NCBI GenBank assembly: GCA_045651165.1 | Contig: JAZRRX010000058.1 | Coordinates: forward strand, 1 to 64,000 | Source: RGIG4608 sp045651165 | GTDB lineage: Bacteria; Bacillota; Clostridia; Oscillospirales; CAG-272 | Reading direction: 5' to 3' | Length of the DNA stretch: 64,000 bases | The notes under the pieces: generated by a model | What the model was told of the DNA's origin: nothing | The model's database searches: none | Seen by the model: only the letters and a program-made list of their open reading frames with translations | Program-made: the position numbers and the translations under genes | Part shown: positions 16,019 through 25,043 of the stretch, piece after piece | Position numbering within the stretch: position 1 is the first letter of the stretch | Layout of the letters: each line of letters opens with the position of its first letter

Positions 16019-16585
16019 ATGGCTATTAAAATATATATAGATCAGGGACACAATCCTTCATCACCAAACGCTGGTGCGGAAGGGAATGGATTTGTTGAGC
16101 AAGACATTACCTATGAGGTAGGACTTCGTCTTGCTGACCTGTTGCGTTCAAATGGAAATTTTGACGTTAGAGTTTCACGTCCCACACCCGAAAGTTCGCT
16201 TGGAAATACAAATGCGAGTAGTTTACGCATTCGTGTTGATGAGGCGAATGCTTTTGGTGCAGATTATTTTGTGAGTCTGCACACCAATGCCTCAACAAAT
16301 TCTGCCGTTTCAGGAAGTGAAGTGCTTGTATATGACGAGCCAAGCGTTGCAAGTGAACTTGGTGAGAATATACTTATTTGGTTGAATCGAATTACAGGAC
16401 TTAGAAACCGTGGTATTGTTGAGCGTCCCGGACTTTACGTCTTACGTAAAACACAGATGCCTGCAGTTCTTGTTGAAATGGGGTTTATTTCAAATTCGGG
16501 GGATGCTAATTTGATGAATAATAGCCCCGAGCTTTTTGCAGAGGGTATTTACAATGGAATACTGCAATACACGGGGCTACTATAA
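16019..16585 (+). CDS. N-acetylmuramoyl-L-alanine amidase (Amidase_3)
   Basis: 188 aa, consisting almost entirely of an Amidase_3 catalytic domain that cuts the amide between MurNAc and the stem peptide. The zinc ligands and catalytic residues are visible: His in IDQGHNP, Glu in DITYEVG, His in SLHTNAS and Glu in VEMGFISN. I chose the ATG at 16019, preceded by GGGGG; the 15-residue extension has no ribosome site. There is no signal peptide, transmembrane segment or SH3/SPOR wall-binding domain, odd for a wall hydrolase. It may be released by lysis, secreted unconventionally, or act within the mother cell during sporulation. It converges on ligA with only 13 nt between stops. Confidence 0.9.
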   Translation: MAIKIYIDQGHNPSSPNAGAEGNGFVEQDITYEVGLRLADLLRSNGNFDVRVSRPTPESSLGNTNASSLRIRVDEANAFGADYFVSLHTNASTNSAVSGSEVLVYDEPSVASELGENILIWLNRITGLRNRGIVERPGLYVLRKTQMPAVLVEMGFISNSGDANLMNNSPELFAEGIYNGILQYTGLL

Positions 16586-16598
16586 CATAATCAGTTAA

Positions 16599-18590
16599 TT
16601 AATTACACATTTTAAGAAATTCTTCTTCGTCAATTATATTGATTCCAAGGTTTTTGGCTTTGACAAGCTTGCTTCCTGCATCTTCTCCTGCTAAAACATA
16701 GCTTGTTTTAGAAGAAACAGAACCTGCAACCTTGCCACCCCTATCCTTAATCATACCACTTGCGATATCGCGACTCATTGTGGGCAAAGTTCCCGTGAGC
16801 ACGAAGGTAAGCCCTTCGAAGCGGTTGTCAAGTTGAACGAAAGTTGAATTTGTGTTAAGACCTAAATCGATAAGCTTTTTGCAAAGTTCAACATTCTGCT
16901 CGTGAGAGAAGAAGTCGATTACGCAATCTGCAGTTATCTCACCAAAATCTTGAATTTCACACAACTCTTCTTTATTTGCATTCATCAAATTTTCAAGAGT
17001 TTTATATCTATCTGCAAGAGCATTTGCGGCAACTTCACCGATATTTCTAATACCAAGAGCATAAATCAAGCGTTCAAGTCCTGCGCTCTTTGAGTTGTTT
17101 ATTGAATTAATAAGATTTTGCGCACTCTTTTTACCCATTCTTTCAATTTTGGCTACACTTTCTACATCAAGCGTATAAAGGTCTGCGCAATCTTTAATAA
17201 GTCCGTTATCAAGCAACGCGTTTACAATTTGAGGGCCAAGACCATCAATGTTCATAGCGCCCTTGGAAGCAAAATGCTCAATGCTACGAGAGAGTTGGGC
17301 AGGGCAGGATGAATTTGTGCAACGAATTGCCGCGCCATCATTGTCATCACGAATTACGGGTTCTCCACAAGAAGGGCAGTGAGTTGGCATATAGAATTCA
17401 ACCTCTGTGCCATCTCGTCTTTCGGGATGAGCGCAAAGCACCTCAGGGATAATATCGCCTGCTTTTCTAACAGTTACTGTATCACCAAGCTTGATATCTC
17501 TTTCGCGAATAAAGTCAAGATTATGCAATGTCGCGCGCGATACACTTGTTCCTGCAAGTCGCACAGGTTCAAGAATAGCAGTGGGAGTAAGCACACCTGT
17601 TCTGCCAACGGCTATTGTAATATCGGTGAGCTTTGTCTGTTTTTCTTCAGGTGGGAATTTATATGCTACAGCCCATTTGGGAGTGTTAGTGCCCTCACCA
17701 ATTTTAACTCTGTCGGCAAGTGTATCAATTTTGATAACAACGCCGTCAATATCATAGGGGAGATCATCACGCATAGCACCAAGATGTTCAATATGAGCAA
17801 TTATTTCTTCGTATGAAGAAACGCAAACTCTATTGCGAAGAACTGTGAAACCAAGCTCTTTAATTGTATCAAGTGTGTTGGTGTGGGAAGTGGGTGTTTT
17901 GTCGTCACCGAAAATATCGCCAGATTGAAGATTGAAAATGAAAATATCGAGCTTTCTATCTGCACAAATCTTGGGATCAAGTTGACGAAGTGAGCCTGCA
18001 GCTGCATTTCTTGGATTTGCAAGGAGCTGTTGTCCCTTCTTCTCGCGCTCTTCATTTAAGGCATAGAAAACCTTTCTTGGCATATATACCTCACCACGAA
18101 GGCAGAATGAAAGGGGGGTGTCTATTGACAATGGAATTGAATTTATCGTTTTAATATTTTGTGTTACGTCCTCACCAATTGTGCCATCACCACGGGTAGC
18201 TCCGTTTGTGAGAACACCATTTTCGTATGTGAGAGCAACTGAAAGTCCGTCAATTTTAGGTTCTACTGAAAAGATGGGATTTTCAACAATTCCTGCCATT
18301 CTGTCAACGAAATCACGAATTTCTTCGTATTCAAACACGTCGGAGAGAGAGTTCATCTGCACTGTGTGAGTAACCTTTTCAAATTTATCAAGTGGCTTTC
18401 CACCAACGCGACAAGTGGGGGATGTGGGATCAAAATATTCGGGATTTTCTTCTTCAAGACGGACAAGCTCGGCATAAAGACGGTCATATTCAAAATCCGA
18501 AATTTCGGGGTCATCATAAACGTAATAACGTTTTGCATGATATGACAAAGTTTTACGAAGCTCTTTTATTCTTTCAAAAATTTCGTTCAT
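16599..18590 (-). CDS. ligA: NAD-dependent DNA ligase LigA
   Basis: 663 aa, standard length. It seals nicks in replication and repair using NAD+. In order: the Ia domain and adenylation domain with EPKIDGLSVALTY (AMP-accepting Lys), OB fold, zinc finger with C-x2-C...C-x4/5-C (CPSCGEP...CTNSSCP), HhH domain, and C-terminal BRCT (about 590-663). The start is preceded by GGGAG. It is transcribed alone from the promoter at 18674-18702. No terminator hairpin is visible between it and the convergent amidase. Confidence 0.97.
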   Translation of the reverse strand: MNEIFERIKELRKTLSYHAKRYYVYDDPEISDFEYDRLYAELVRLEEENPEYFDPTSPTCRVGGKPLDKFEKVTHTVQMNSLSDVFEYEEIRDFVDRMAGIVENPIFSVEPKIDGLSVALTYENGVLTNGATRGDGTIGEDVTQNIKTINSIPLSIDTPLSFCLRGEVYMPRKVFYALNEEREKKGQQLLANPRNAAAGSLRQLDPKICADRKLDIFIFNLQSGDIFGDDKTPTSHTNTLDTIKELGFTVLRNRVCVSSYEEIIAHIEHLGAMRDDLPYDIDGVVIKIDTLADRVKIGEGTNTPKWAVAYKFPPEEKQTKLTDITIAVGRTGVLTPTAILEPVRLAGTSVSRATLHNLDFIRERDIKLGDTVTVRKAGDIIPEVLCAHPERRDGTEVEFYMPTHCPSCGEPVIRDDNDGAAIRCTNSSCPAQLSRSIEHFASKGAMNIDGLGPQIVNALLDNGLIKDCADLYTLDVESVAKIERMGKKSAQNLINSINNSKSAGLERLIYALGIRNIGEVAANALADRYKTLENLMNANKEELCEIQDFGEITADCVIDFFSHEQNVELCKKLIDLGLNTNSTFVQLDNRFEGLTFVLTGTLPTMSRDIASGMIKDRGGKVAGSVSSKTSYVLAGEDAGSKLVKAKNLGINIIDEEEFLKMCN

Positions 18591-18673
18591 ATTTTTCTCC
18601 CAATTGAAATTATAATTTATTACTCTTCATTTTCCTACTTAATGTAAGTTTATATATGTTTTACTAACATAAT

Positions 18674-18702
18674 ATTTTATCATATTTTTTAATAAAAGTC
18701 AA
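18674..18702 (-). promoter_or_regulatory. Promoter of ligA (leftward)
   Basis: Minus strand TTGACT (18697-18702), 17-bp spacer, TAAAAT (18674-18679), giving a leader of about 80 nt. Confidence 0.75.
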
Positions 18703-18709
18703 TGATTTA

Positions 18710-18744
18710 CATAATAAAACTGCCCTCAAAATGGGGGCAGTTTT
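18710..18744 (-). terminator. Terminator of murA (leftward)
   Basis: Stem AAAACTGCCC/GGGCAGTTTT (18716-18725 with 18735-18744), followed on the minus strand by TTATTATG. It sits between the murA stop and the ligA promoter. Confidence 0.8.
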
Positions 18745-18765
18745 ATTTTATATATTTAATATAGA

Positions 18766-20043
18766 TTAAATAAACGCATTCTCATCAATGTAGATTTTTG
18801 AGATATCTGCACCGAGTTCACGGAGTTTACCAACGATATCGAGGTATCCGCGCTCAATGGTGAAAATATCGGTGATTTCGGTTGTGCCCTCGGCAACAAG
18901 ACCAGCTATAACGATAGCTGCGCCTGCGCGCAAGTCAACGGAGCGAACGCATGCACCATGGAGCTTTTCAACTCCCTTAAATGCTGCAAATGGCTCATTA
19001 ACCATAACATTTGCACCCATTTTTTCAAGCTCATAAACATATTTGAAGCGGTTTTTCCAAATAGTTTCATAAACTGTGCTTTCACCATCTGCGATAGCTA
19101 ACAATGTTGAAAACTGTGGATGCATATCGGTTGGAAAACCGGGATAGGGAAGAGTTTGAATATTGGTTGGCTTTAATTTACCCGTTGAACGCACGGTGAG
19201 AGAGTCATCGTGTGTTTCAATTTCAACGCCCATTTCAATAAGCTTGGTTGAAATAATCTCCAAGTGCTTAGGAATTACGTTTTTGATGTTAACCTCGCCA
19301 CCCGTAGCCGCCACCGCGCACATATATGAGCCAGCTTCAATCATATCGGGAATGATATCATAAACGCATCCGTGGAGCTTTTTAACGCCATTTATTTTAA
19401 TAATGCCCGTACCTGCACCCTTAATATCTGCACCACAGGTGTTGAGGAAGTTTGCAAGGTCAACTATATGGGGTTCGCGTGCTGCGTTTTCGATTATGGT
19501 CTGTCCCTCTGCAAGTGTTGCCGCGAGCATAAGGTTAACTGTTGCACCAACTGACACGATATCAAAGTAAATTGAGTTGCCAACAAGACCGTCAGATGCA
19601 TCTGCATAGACGTAATTTTCGTCTTGAGAAACTGTAGCACCAAGAGCTTCAAATCCCTTGATATGCATATCAATCGGACGAGTTCCAAAATTGCATCCAC
19701 CGGGGAAGGCAACCTTTGATTTGTTAAATCGAGCAAGCTCTGCGCCAAGGAGATATGTTGAACCTCTCATTTTTGAAACGAGGTCAAAAGGAGTATCTCC
19801 ACCCTCAAGTTCAGTTGTATCAATTTTAACAGTTGTATCATTCAAATATTTAATTTTTGCACCCATTGCTCGAAGAATGTCAAATGACATAGTTATATCG
19901 CTAACTTTGGGAACATTTTCAATTATACATTTATCGGAAGTGAGGATGGTAGCAAATATTATGGGAAGAGCGGCGTTTTTCATACCATTGATATAAACGT
20001 CGCCATATAACTTGCGTCCTCCATTAATGACAATTTTTTCCAT
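18766..20043 (-). CDS. murA: UDP-N-acetylglucosamine 1-carboxyvinyltransferase MurA
   Basis: 425 aa, standard length. It transfers enolpyruvate from PEP to UDP-GlcNAc, the first committed step of peptidoglycan synthesis. KNAALPIIFATIL near the N-terminus binds substrate. PGGCNFGTRPID holds the catalytic Cys, which when present is the target of fosfomycin. I chose ATG 20043, with GGAGG 6 nt upstream, over a start 12 residues earlier. A perfect 13-bp inverted repeat (20063-20116) lies in its promoter/leader region. Confidence 0.96.
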   Translation of the reverse strand: MEKIVINGGRKLYGDVYINGMKNAALPIIFATILTSDKCIIENVPKVSDITMSFDILRAMGAKIKYLNDTTVKIDTTELEGGDTPFDLVSKMRGSTYLLGAELARFNKSKVAFPGGCNFGTRPIDMHIKGFEALGATVSQDENYVYADASDGLVGNSIYFDIVSVGATVNLMLAATLAEGQTIIENAAREPHIVDLANFLNTCGADIKGAGTGIIKINGVKKLHGCVYDIIPDMIEAGSYMCAVAATGGEVNIKNVIPKHLEIISTKLIEMGVEIETHDDSLTVRSTGKLKPTNIQTLPYPGFPTDMHPQFSTLLAIADGESTVYETIWKNRFKYVYELEKMGANVMVNEPFAAFKGVEKLHGACVRSVDLRAGAAIVIAGLVAEGTTEITDIFTIERGYLDIVGKLRELGADISKIYIDENAFI

Positions 20044-20062
20044 ATGTAATCCTCCAAAAAGA

Positions 20063-20116
20063 TTGGCAGTTATATTCATTATTATCTATAACAATAGTAT
20101 AACATATAACTGCCAA
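20063..20116. promoter_or_regulatory. 13-bp inverted repeat around the murA promoter/leader
   Basis: TTGGCAGTTATAT (20063-20075) and its exact reverse complement (20104-20116) are separated by 28 bp. A possible minus-strand -10 (TATACT, 20096-20101) lies in the spacer with a poor -35 upstream. It could be a paired operator or a leader-RNA hairpin controlling murA. Confidence 0.6.
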
Positions 20117-20188
20117 AAATGGAATAGTTTTTTTATGATTTGATAAATATTTTATTAAATCTTAAAAGAAATTCCTTTAATATGATAT

Positions 20189-21289
20189 TCAATTTTCTAT
20201 TTCTTTGTGAAAATATGCAACTGCGAGGTCTACTACAAGTCCATAACTTCGTGAACCTTCTGTTCCGTTTGCTTGAAGATAGGCATCGTTTATTGCGCCA
20301 CTTATCTCACCCACCACGTTATCCTGATATTTTTCATAAAACTTATTATATGCAATCATCTCATATATTGCGCGATTATCAAGCTTTTGATAGGTTTCTT
20401 CCCACAATTCTTGATTTGCACTATAAAGAGCATTGAGTACATATTCGCAGAGATTCATATATCCGCAATATTTAATATAGGGGTCGTCTGCATTGATACA
20501 AACAAGAAAGGCGATGAAATTTGCCTCGTCCTCACGGGCGATTCCTCTCTGATGTGCAAGCTCGTGTGCGATGGTGTAGGGAATAGAGTAGTCAGGTGCA
20601 TTAGTGTTAACGTTTGCTTCACCTGTAAAATAGGTATAAACTCCTGAAATATGAGTGTAAGTCATAGGTTTGCTCAAAATAATGGGCTTAACAAATGATA
20701 CAAGCTTTGGAAGAAAAGTATATTCATTACTTAATTTTTTATAGGAGTCAAGTAATAAATTGTTCGTTTTGCGTATCGTATGTGGATTTATAGATGAGCT
20801 TTTTTCTTGAAATTCAACAGCTTGGAGAGAAACGTTTACTTCATCTATCAACCATTCAGCCGTTTCGGCTAACTCCTTAGCAGTAACTTCTTTTTTGTCA
20901 AGTTCGAGCTTTTGGTCAAGTGAATAGTTGTGATATCCTGTTCCAAATATGAAAACAAATCCACTAAATAAGAGGGAGAGTATTGAAAGAATTGTGATAG
21001 TAAAAATACCGACATCGTGCCATGATGCGCTATATTTTTTTATTGCAGCTCTAATAATAAAGAACAATATTACAGGGGAGAGGATAATGAATAATTCTGC
21101 CAAAGATATTGGCAATATATTCGTCATAAGAGCCAAAGTTCCGCGCAGAGCGGATGAAATATATCTATTAAAAAAATCTGCAAATGCCGTATTTATAGTG
21201 GCTATGATATAAATAACAACGGATAAAGCCGCTATGCCGAATAAAATGTAAGCGAATTTTGGCACTTTGATTTTATTGTTTTGTTCCAT
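20189..21289 (-). CDS. DUF3810 family membrane protein with HExxH motif
   Basis: 366 aa. Three predicted transmembrane segments (about 12-35, 58-80 and 90-115) precede a large domain carrying the metallopeptidase-like HELAHQRG with a downstream EDEANFIAFL, the family signature of DUF3810. The motif suggests a zinc-dependent membrane peptidase, but activity is not established for the family. Its ATG shares one base with the stop of the upstream pseudouridine synthase (TAATG), so the two are translationally coupled. No separate promoter is seen. Confidence 0.85.
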   Translation of the reverse strand: MEQNNKIKVPKFAYILFGIAALSVVIYIIATINTAFADFFNRYISSALRGTLALMTNILPISLAELFIILSPVILFFIIRAAIKKYSASWHDVGIFTITILSILSLLFSGFVFIFGTGYHNYSLDQKLELDKKEVTAKELAETAEWLIDEVNVSLQAVEFQEKSSSINPHTIRKTNNLLLDSYKKLSNEYTFLPKLVSFVKPIILSKPMTYTHISGVYTYFTGEANVNTNAPDYSIPYTIAHELAHQRGIAREDEANFIAFLVCINADDPYIKYCGYMNLCEYVLNALYSANQELWEETYQKLDNRAIYEMIAYNKFYEKYQDNVVGEISGAINDAYLQANGTEGSRSYGLVVDLAVAYFHKEIEN

Positions 21290-22197
21290 TATTTGATAAT
21301 ATCCTTTCCAAAATATTTGTCTATAATATTTCTCATATCGGTAGGGAGAGAAGCAAAGAGCTCAATGCTTTTGTGTGTTCCGGGGTGTGAGAAACAAAGC
21401 TTATAAGCGTGTAATGCATGGCGATTTATAAGTGGAGATGGTTCTCCATAAAGGTCATCTCCAAGTATTTGCGCTCCAATATGCGAAAAATGGACGCGCA
21501 ACTGATGTGTTCTTCCTGTTATTGGGGTTGCTAAAACCAAAGAAAGACCATTTTCTTTTGCCAAGACCTTATATGAGGTTATTGCTATTTTTGAATCTTC
21601 TGTTTTTTCACAAACCTCACGCAATATAATGCTTTTTTCTTTGCGGCGAATATGAGTTTCTATGATGCCTTCATCATTGTCAAGTTCTCCTTGCAAAATT
21701 GCTATGTAGCTTTTGCTGATTTCGTCATTTTTCATTTGATTTGAGAGTTTAGAGGAAGCAAGTCGATTCTTAGCAACAAGAACTATGCCACTTGTGTTTC
21801 TATCAAGTCTATTGACAGAGCGGAACACAAAGGGACGCTCTTGCAATTTAAAATAGTATGCAAGAGAATTTGCAAGCGTATCATAAAAATGTCCTTGCGA
21901 CTGATGAGTTGGCATAAAGGGTGGCTTGTTGACTGCGATTATATCGTCATCTTCATACACTATATCAGGCAAAACCAAAGAGGGAACAAGCTTTTCTTCA
22001 TTATTGACAACATCATCTGAATTTATAGTTAATATATCATTTTCCTTTATCTTCGCGCGAACGGTAGCGTGCTCACCATTAATGAGTATTCCGTCTGGAC
22101 GCAATTTCAAGGAGGTTATAGCGCGTTTAGAAAATCCGAGTTCTTCTGTCAATATTTCTTTTACAGTAAGACCGACAAATTTGTTTTTAAATTGCAT
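21289..22197 (-). CDS. RluA/RluD-family pseudouridine synthase
   Basis: 302 aa. It isomerises uridine to pseudouridine in rRNA or tRNA; the exact site cannot be read. An N-terminal S4-like RNA-binding segment (about 12-70) is followed by the synthase domain with the catalytic Asp in RSVNRLDRNTSGIVLVAK and the HQLRVHFSHIG and ILGDDLYG motifs. AAGGAGG precedes the ATG. Its own promoter is at 22226-22254. It overlaps the downstream DUF3810 gene by 1 nt. Confidence 0.93.
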   Translation of the reverse strand: MQFKNKFVGLTVKEILTEELGFSKRAITSLKLRPDGILINGEHATVRAKIKENDILTINSDDVVNNEEKLVPSLVLPDIVYEDDDIIAVNKPPFMPTHQSQGHFYDTLANSLAYYFKLQERPFVFRSVNRLDRNTSGIVLVAKNRLASSKLSNQMKNDEISKSYIAILQGELDNDEGIIETHIRRKEKSIILREVCEKTEDSKIAITSYKVLAKENGLSLVLATPITGRTHQLRVHFSHIGAQILGDDLYGEPSPLINRHALHAYKLCFSHPGTHKSIELFASLPTDMRNIIDKYFGKDIIK

Positions 22198-22225
22198 ATT
22201 ATCCTCCTTTTTAAGTGATGAATAT

Positions 22226-22254
22226 ATTATACACTATTTTTAACACAATTACAA
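22226..22254 (-). promoter_or_regulatory. Promoter of the pseudouridine synthase-DUF3810 pair
   Basis: Minus strand TTGTAA (22249-22254), 17-bp spacer, TATAAT (22226-22231). Confidence 0.75.
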
Positions 22255-22328
22255 TATTTGCTTTTGATTTGCATAAATTTTATTTGGTAACGATATAATT
22301 TATTAAGTTATTTTTTGAGAGGGAATTT

Positions 22329-23621
22329 ATGAAAAGATTTATTACTTTTTCGTTTATCGCGATGGCTTTAGTGTTTACAGTCATTGGGGTGGTAAGAGAG
22401 CAAAAGAATGATGCAACACTTGATGTATCAAACGCTCTTTCGGTTATAGCAAAGCAAAATGATATGGCAAAATGTGCTATGTTGAACAACAAAATAGTGT
22501 TTTCTGCAGATGATTTTGAAAGATATCTTAACACAACTGAACTAAGTTCCATTACTATTACTAGTATTCCAGAGCTCGTGGACGGTTGCTTGTGCGTGGG
22601 AGATGTTACTGTCAATGCAGGTCAAACAATTTCGCGTGAAAATTTGAGTTTGCTAAATTACAAAGCAAATAATGAGAGTGTTACACAATCGTGCTTTAAG
22701 TTCAAAGTGAATGGTGGCTCATATGAGATGACTTGTAATCTCTATTTTTTAACTCGTGAAAATGCAGCCCCCACACTTGCTTTAGAGGATGAACGTACAC
22801 TTGCTGTGAGCACTCATCAAACGATAGCTGTTTATGGGAAGATTGGTGGGTATGACGCCGATGGTGATGAATTAAGATATGAGGTGGTTTCCTACGCTAA
22901 AAACGGCGTACTTGACTTTGACGGAAAGAGTGGAGAATATACCTATACACCCAAAGGACTCTATTTTGGTGAGGATAGCTTTGAATATGTAGCAGTTGAT
23001 AAATACGGAAACTATTCATCATCAAGAAAGGTTAGTTTTACAGTTGAAAAACTGAAAGGGGACGTGGTTTTCTGCGATATGCAGGGGCATAGGGATCATC
23101 ATGCCGCCATGACCTTGGTTGAAGATGGCATTATGAGTGGAGTTAGCATTGGAAATAACACATATTTTATGCCCGAGAAAGCTGTGAGTAGAGTGGATTT
23201 CGTTGCTATGCTTATGAATGCCATAGGTTATGGGGATATTCAAACTGTCTTGGATACGGGATTTGATGATGACGGTGATATTCCTGCAAGTATGAAGGGA
23301 TATGTAAAAAAAGCAAGAGATTTGGGGCTTATAAGTGGTTCGGTTAATGCGAATGGAGATTACCTTTTTGAACCCAATCGCGAAATTACAAGAGCAGAAG
23401 CGGCTCTTATCGTGAGCAAATTAGTCGATGCAGAAGTGCCCACAGTGAAGCCAATTTTCCCGGATAGAAATGATATACCAACTTGGGCACAGGATGCAAT
23501 ATATGTTTTGAACAATCTTGGCATTCTTAATAGTGTTGGTGGTTCTATTTCACCAAATTCAAGCATTACACGGGCACAAGTGGCAAATATGCTTTATTCA
23601 CTGATGAAATATATAGATTGA
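22329..23621 (+). CDS. S-layer homology (SLH) domain surface protein
   Basis: 430 aa secreted protein. It has an N-terminal signal peptide or anchor (about 1-25), an unassigned region (about 30-155), and one cadherin/Big_9-type Ig-like module (about 158-245, GYDADGDELRYEVV...GEYTYTPKG...EDSFEYVAVD). SLH repeats from about 265 to the end follow (ITRAEAALIVSKLVD, ITRAQVANMLYSLM, FPD..IPTWAQDAIYVL). SLH repeats bind pyruvylated secondary wall polymer, so it is probably wall-attached. GAGAGGG precedes the ATG; a TATAAT at 22294-22299 is a weak promoter candidate. A 48-aa ORF follows before the terminator. Confidence 0.9.
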   Translation: MKRFITFSFIAMALVFTVIGVVREQKNDATLDVSNALSVIAKQNDMAKCAMLNNKIVFSADDFERYLNTTELSSITITSIPELVDGCLCVGDVTVNAGQTISRENLSLLNYKANNESVTQSCFKFKVNGGSYEMTCNLYFLTRENAAPTLALEDERTLAVSTHQTIAVYGKIGGYDADGDELRYEVVSYAKNGVLDFDGKSGEYTYTPKGLYFGEDSFEYVAVDKYGNYSSSRKVSFTVEKLKGDVVFCDMQGHRDHHAAMTLVEDGIMSGVSIGNNTYFMPEKAVSRVDFVAMLMNAIGYGDIQTVLDTGFDDDGDIPASMKGYVKKARDLGLISGSVNANGDYLFEPNREITRAEAALIVSKLVDAEVPTVKPIFPDRNDIPTWAQDAIYVLNNLGILNSVGGSISPNSSITRAQVANMLYSLMKYID

Positions 23622-23653
23622 CTTTGAGGTTAGAATTGTCGTTTGGAGATGGG

Positions 23654-23800
23654 ATGAAAAATTCAGAAAACAAATGGGAAAGAATTTTTCTTGTTCTAAT
23701 TATTATGACATATTTTCTATGCTTTATAGTAAGTGATATATATGCCAACTATAATTTTGCCGAGTGGGTATTTACACAATACAAAAAGCTTCCGTATTAA
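23654..23800 (+). CDS. Small membrane protein candidate (48 aa)
   Basis: A 48-aa ORF starting at ATG 23654 with GGAG 5 nt upstream. The upstream TTG at 23618 inside the SLH gene is not a credible start. The product has one strongly hydrophobic segment (ERIFLVLIIMTYFLCFIVSDIY) and a short basic/aromatic tail. It follows the SLH gene by 32 nt, and its stop lies inside the stem of the shared terminator. No family recognised; whether it is translated is uncertain. Confidence 0.45.
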   Translation: MKNSENKWERIFLVLIIMTYFLCFIVSDIYANYNFAEWVFTQYKKLPY

Positions 23801-23815
23801 ACGGAAGCTTTTATT
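23785..23815. terminator. Bidirectional terminator, SLH unit / prfB
   Basis: 11-bp perfect stem AAAGCTTCCGT/ACGGAAGCTTT (23785-23795 with 23801-23811) flanked by A-run and T-run, serving both convergent units. Confidence 0.88.
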
Positions 23816-23817
23816 TA

Positions 23818-24924
23818 TTATTTTGTTATATGTTTCAAATATGCATTGATAAATCCGTCGATATCGCCATCCATAACCGCTTGAATATTGCCGTTTTCGT
23901 GGCCTGTTCTTGTGTCTTTAGCAAGGGTGTAGGGCATAAATACATAAGATCTTATCTGTGAGCCCCACTCGATATTTGCTTTATTGCCTTGAATATCTTC
24001 AACTCTTTCAAGATTCTCTCTTATCTTGATTTCAAGGAGCTTGGATTTAAGCATTTTAAGAGCGGTTTCTTTGTTTTGAAGCTGGCTTCTTTCAGTCTGA
24101 CAACCAACAACGATACCCGTGGGTTTGTGCAAAATACGGATAGCAGAGTCAGTTTTGTTAATATGCTGACCACCCGCACCACTTGAACGGTGTGCAGTAA
24201 TATCGAGGTCTTCCATGCGAAGTTCAATTGTGTTGTCATCTTCAAATTCGGGCATTACTTCGATTGATGCAAAGGATGTTTGACGTCTGCCGTTTGCGTC
24301 AAAGGGAGAAACTCTTACAAGACGGTGAACGCCGTTTTCACTCTTGAGGTAGCCGTATGCATTTTCACCTTCAACCATAATTGTTGCACTCTTGATGCCT
24401 GCCGCATCACCATCAAGCCAGTCAAGGAGCTTAACTGTATAATCGTGTGCTTCTGCCCAACGAGTAATCATTCTATAAAGCATCTGTGCCCAGTCCTGCG
24501 CCTCAGTGCCACCAGCACCTGGGTGGAACGAAACGATTGCATTGTTGTGGTCATACTGACCTGAAAGAAGAATTTCAATTCTCATTCTTTCTTCTTCCTT
24601 TTCAACAAATTCAAGTTCTGCCTTTACTTCCTCGGCATAACCTTCTTCGTTTTCTTCAATTGCCATATCGGCAAGTGCGATAGCATCCTCAAGACGCTGT
24701 GCAAGGCCATTGAATTCATCAAGCTTTTTCTTGCCCTGCTTGATTGATTGCAAAATCTTTGATGAATTGGTTTGATCGGACCAGAAATCAGGGTCGAGAG
24801 TTTTTTCTTCCATCTCGTTTACCTGCTTTGTGAGTTCTGCTATGCGAAGCGCATCGTGAAGCTCCGCTATGTCCTTTCTCATACCAATTAATTTATATTT
24901 GTATTCTTCAAGTTCGATAATCAT
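23818..24924 (-). CDS. prfB: Peptide chain release factor 2
   Basis: 368 aa; reads UAA and UGA stops and triggers peptide release. The RF2-specific SPF recognition motif (VRVSPFDANGRRQ) and the catalytic GGQ (SSGAGGQHINKTDS) are both present. I chose ATG 24924, with GGAG 8 nt upstream, over a start 7 codons earlier. The whole protein is in one frame: no in-frame TGA occurs near codon 25, so the autoregulatory +1 frameshift typical of prfB is absent. The region reads IAELHDALRIAELTKQV without interruption. Confidence 0.95.
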   Translation of the reverse strand: MIIELEEYKYKLIGMRKDIAELHDALRIAELTKQVNEMEEKTLDPDFWSDQTNSSKILQSIKQGKKKLDEFNGLAQRLEDAIALADMAIEENEEGYAEEVKAELEFVEKEEERMRIEILLSGQYDHNNAIVSFHPGAGGTEAQDWAQMLYRMITRWAEAHDYTVKLLDWLDGDAAGIKSATIMVEGENAYGYLKSENGVHRLVRVSPFDANGRRQTSFASIEVMPEFEDDNTIELRMEDLDITAHRSSGAGGQHINKTDSAIRILHKPTGIVVGCQTERSQLQNKETALKMLKSKLLEIKIRENLERVEDIQGNKANIEWGSQIRSYVFMPYTLAKDTRTGHENGNIQAVMDGDIDGFINAYLKHITK

Positions 24925-24962
24925 TGTATTTACTCCAATCATCACAAATTAATCCATTTTAT

Positions 24963-24991
24963 ATATTACCATATTATTGGCAATTTTTCAA
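24963..24991 (-). promoter_or_regulatory. Promoter of prfB (leftward)
   Basis: Minus strand TTGAAA (24986-24991), 17-bp spacer, TAATAT (24963-24968). Confidence 0.6.
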
Positions 24992-25003
24992 GTGATATTT
25001 CAA

Positions 25004-25037
25004 AAAAACACTGACCGATTGCTCGGTCAGTGTTTTT
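25004..25037 (-). terminator. Terminator of the response regulator gene
   Basis: 15-bp stem AAAAACACTGACCGA/TCGGTCAGTGTTTTT (25004-25018 with 25023-25037), just after the leftward response regulator stop, with a T-rich 3' side on the minus strand. Confidence 0.88.
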
Positions 25038-25043
25038 ATGTAA

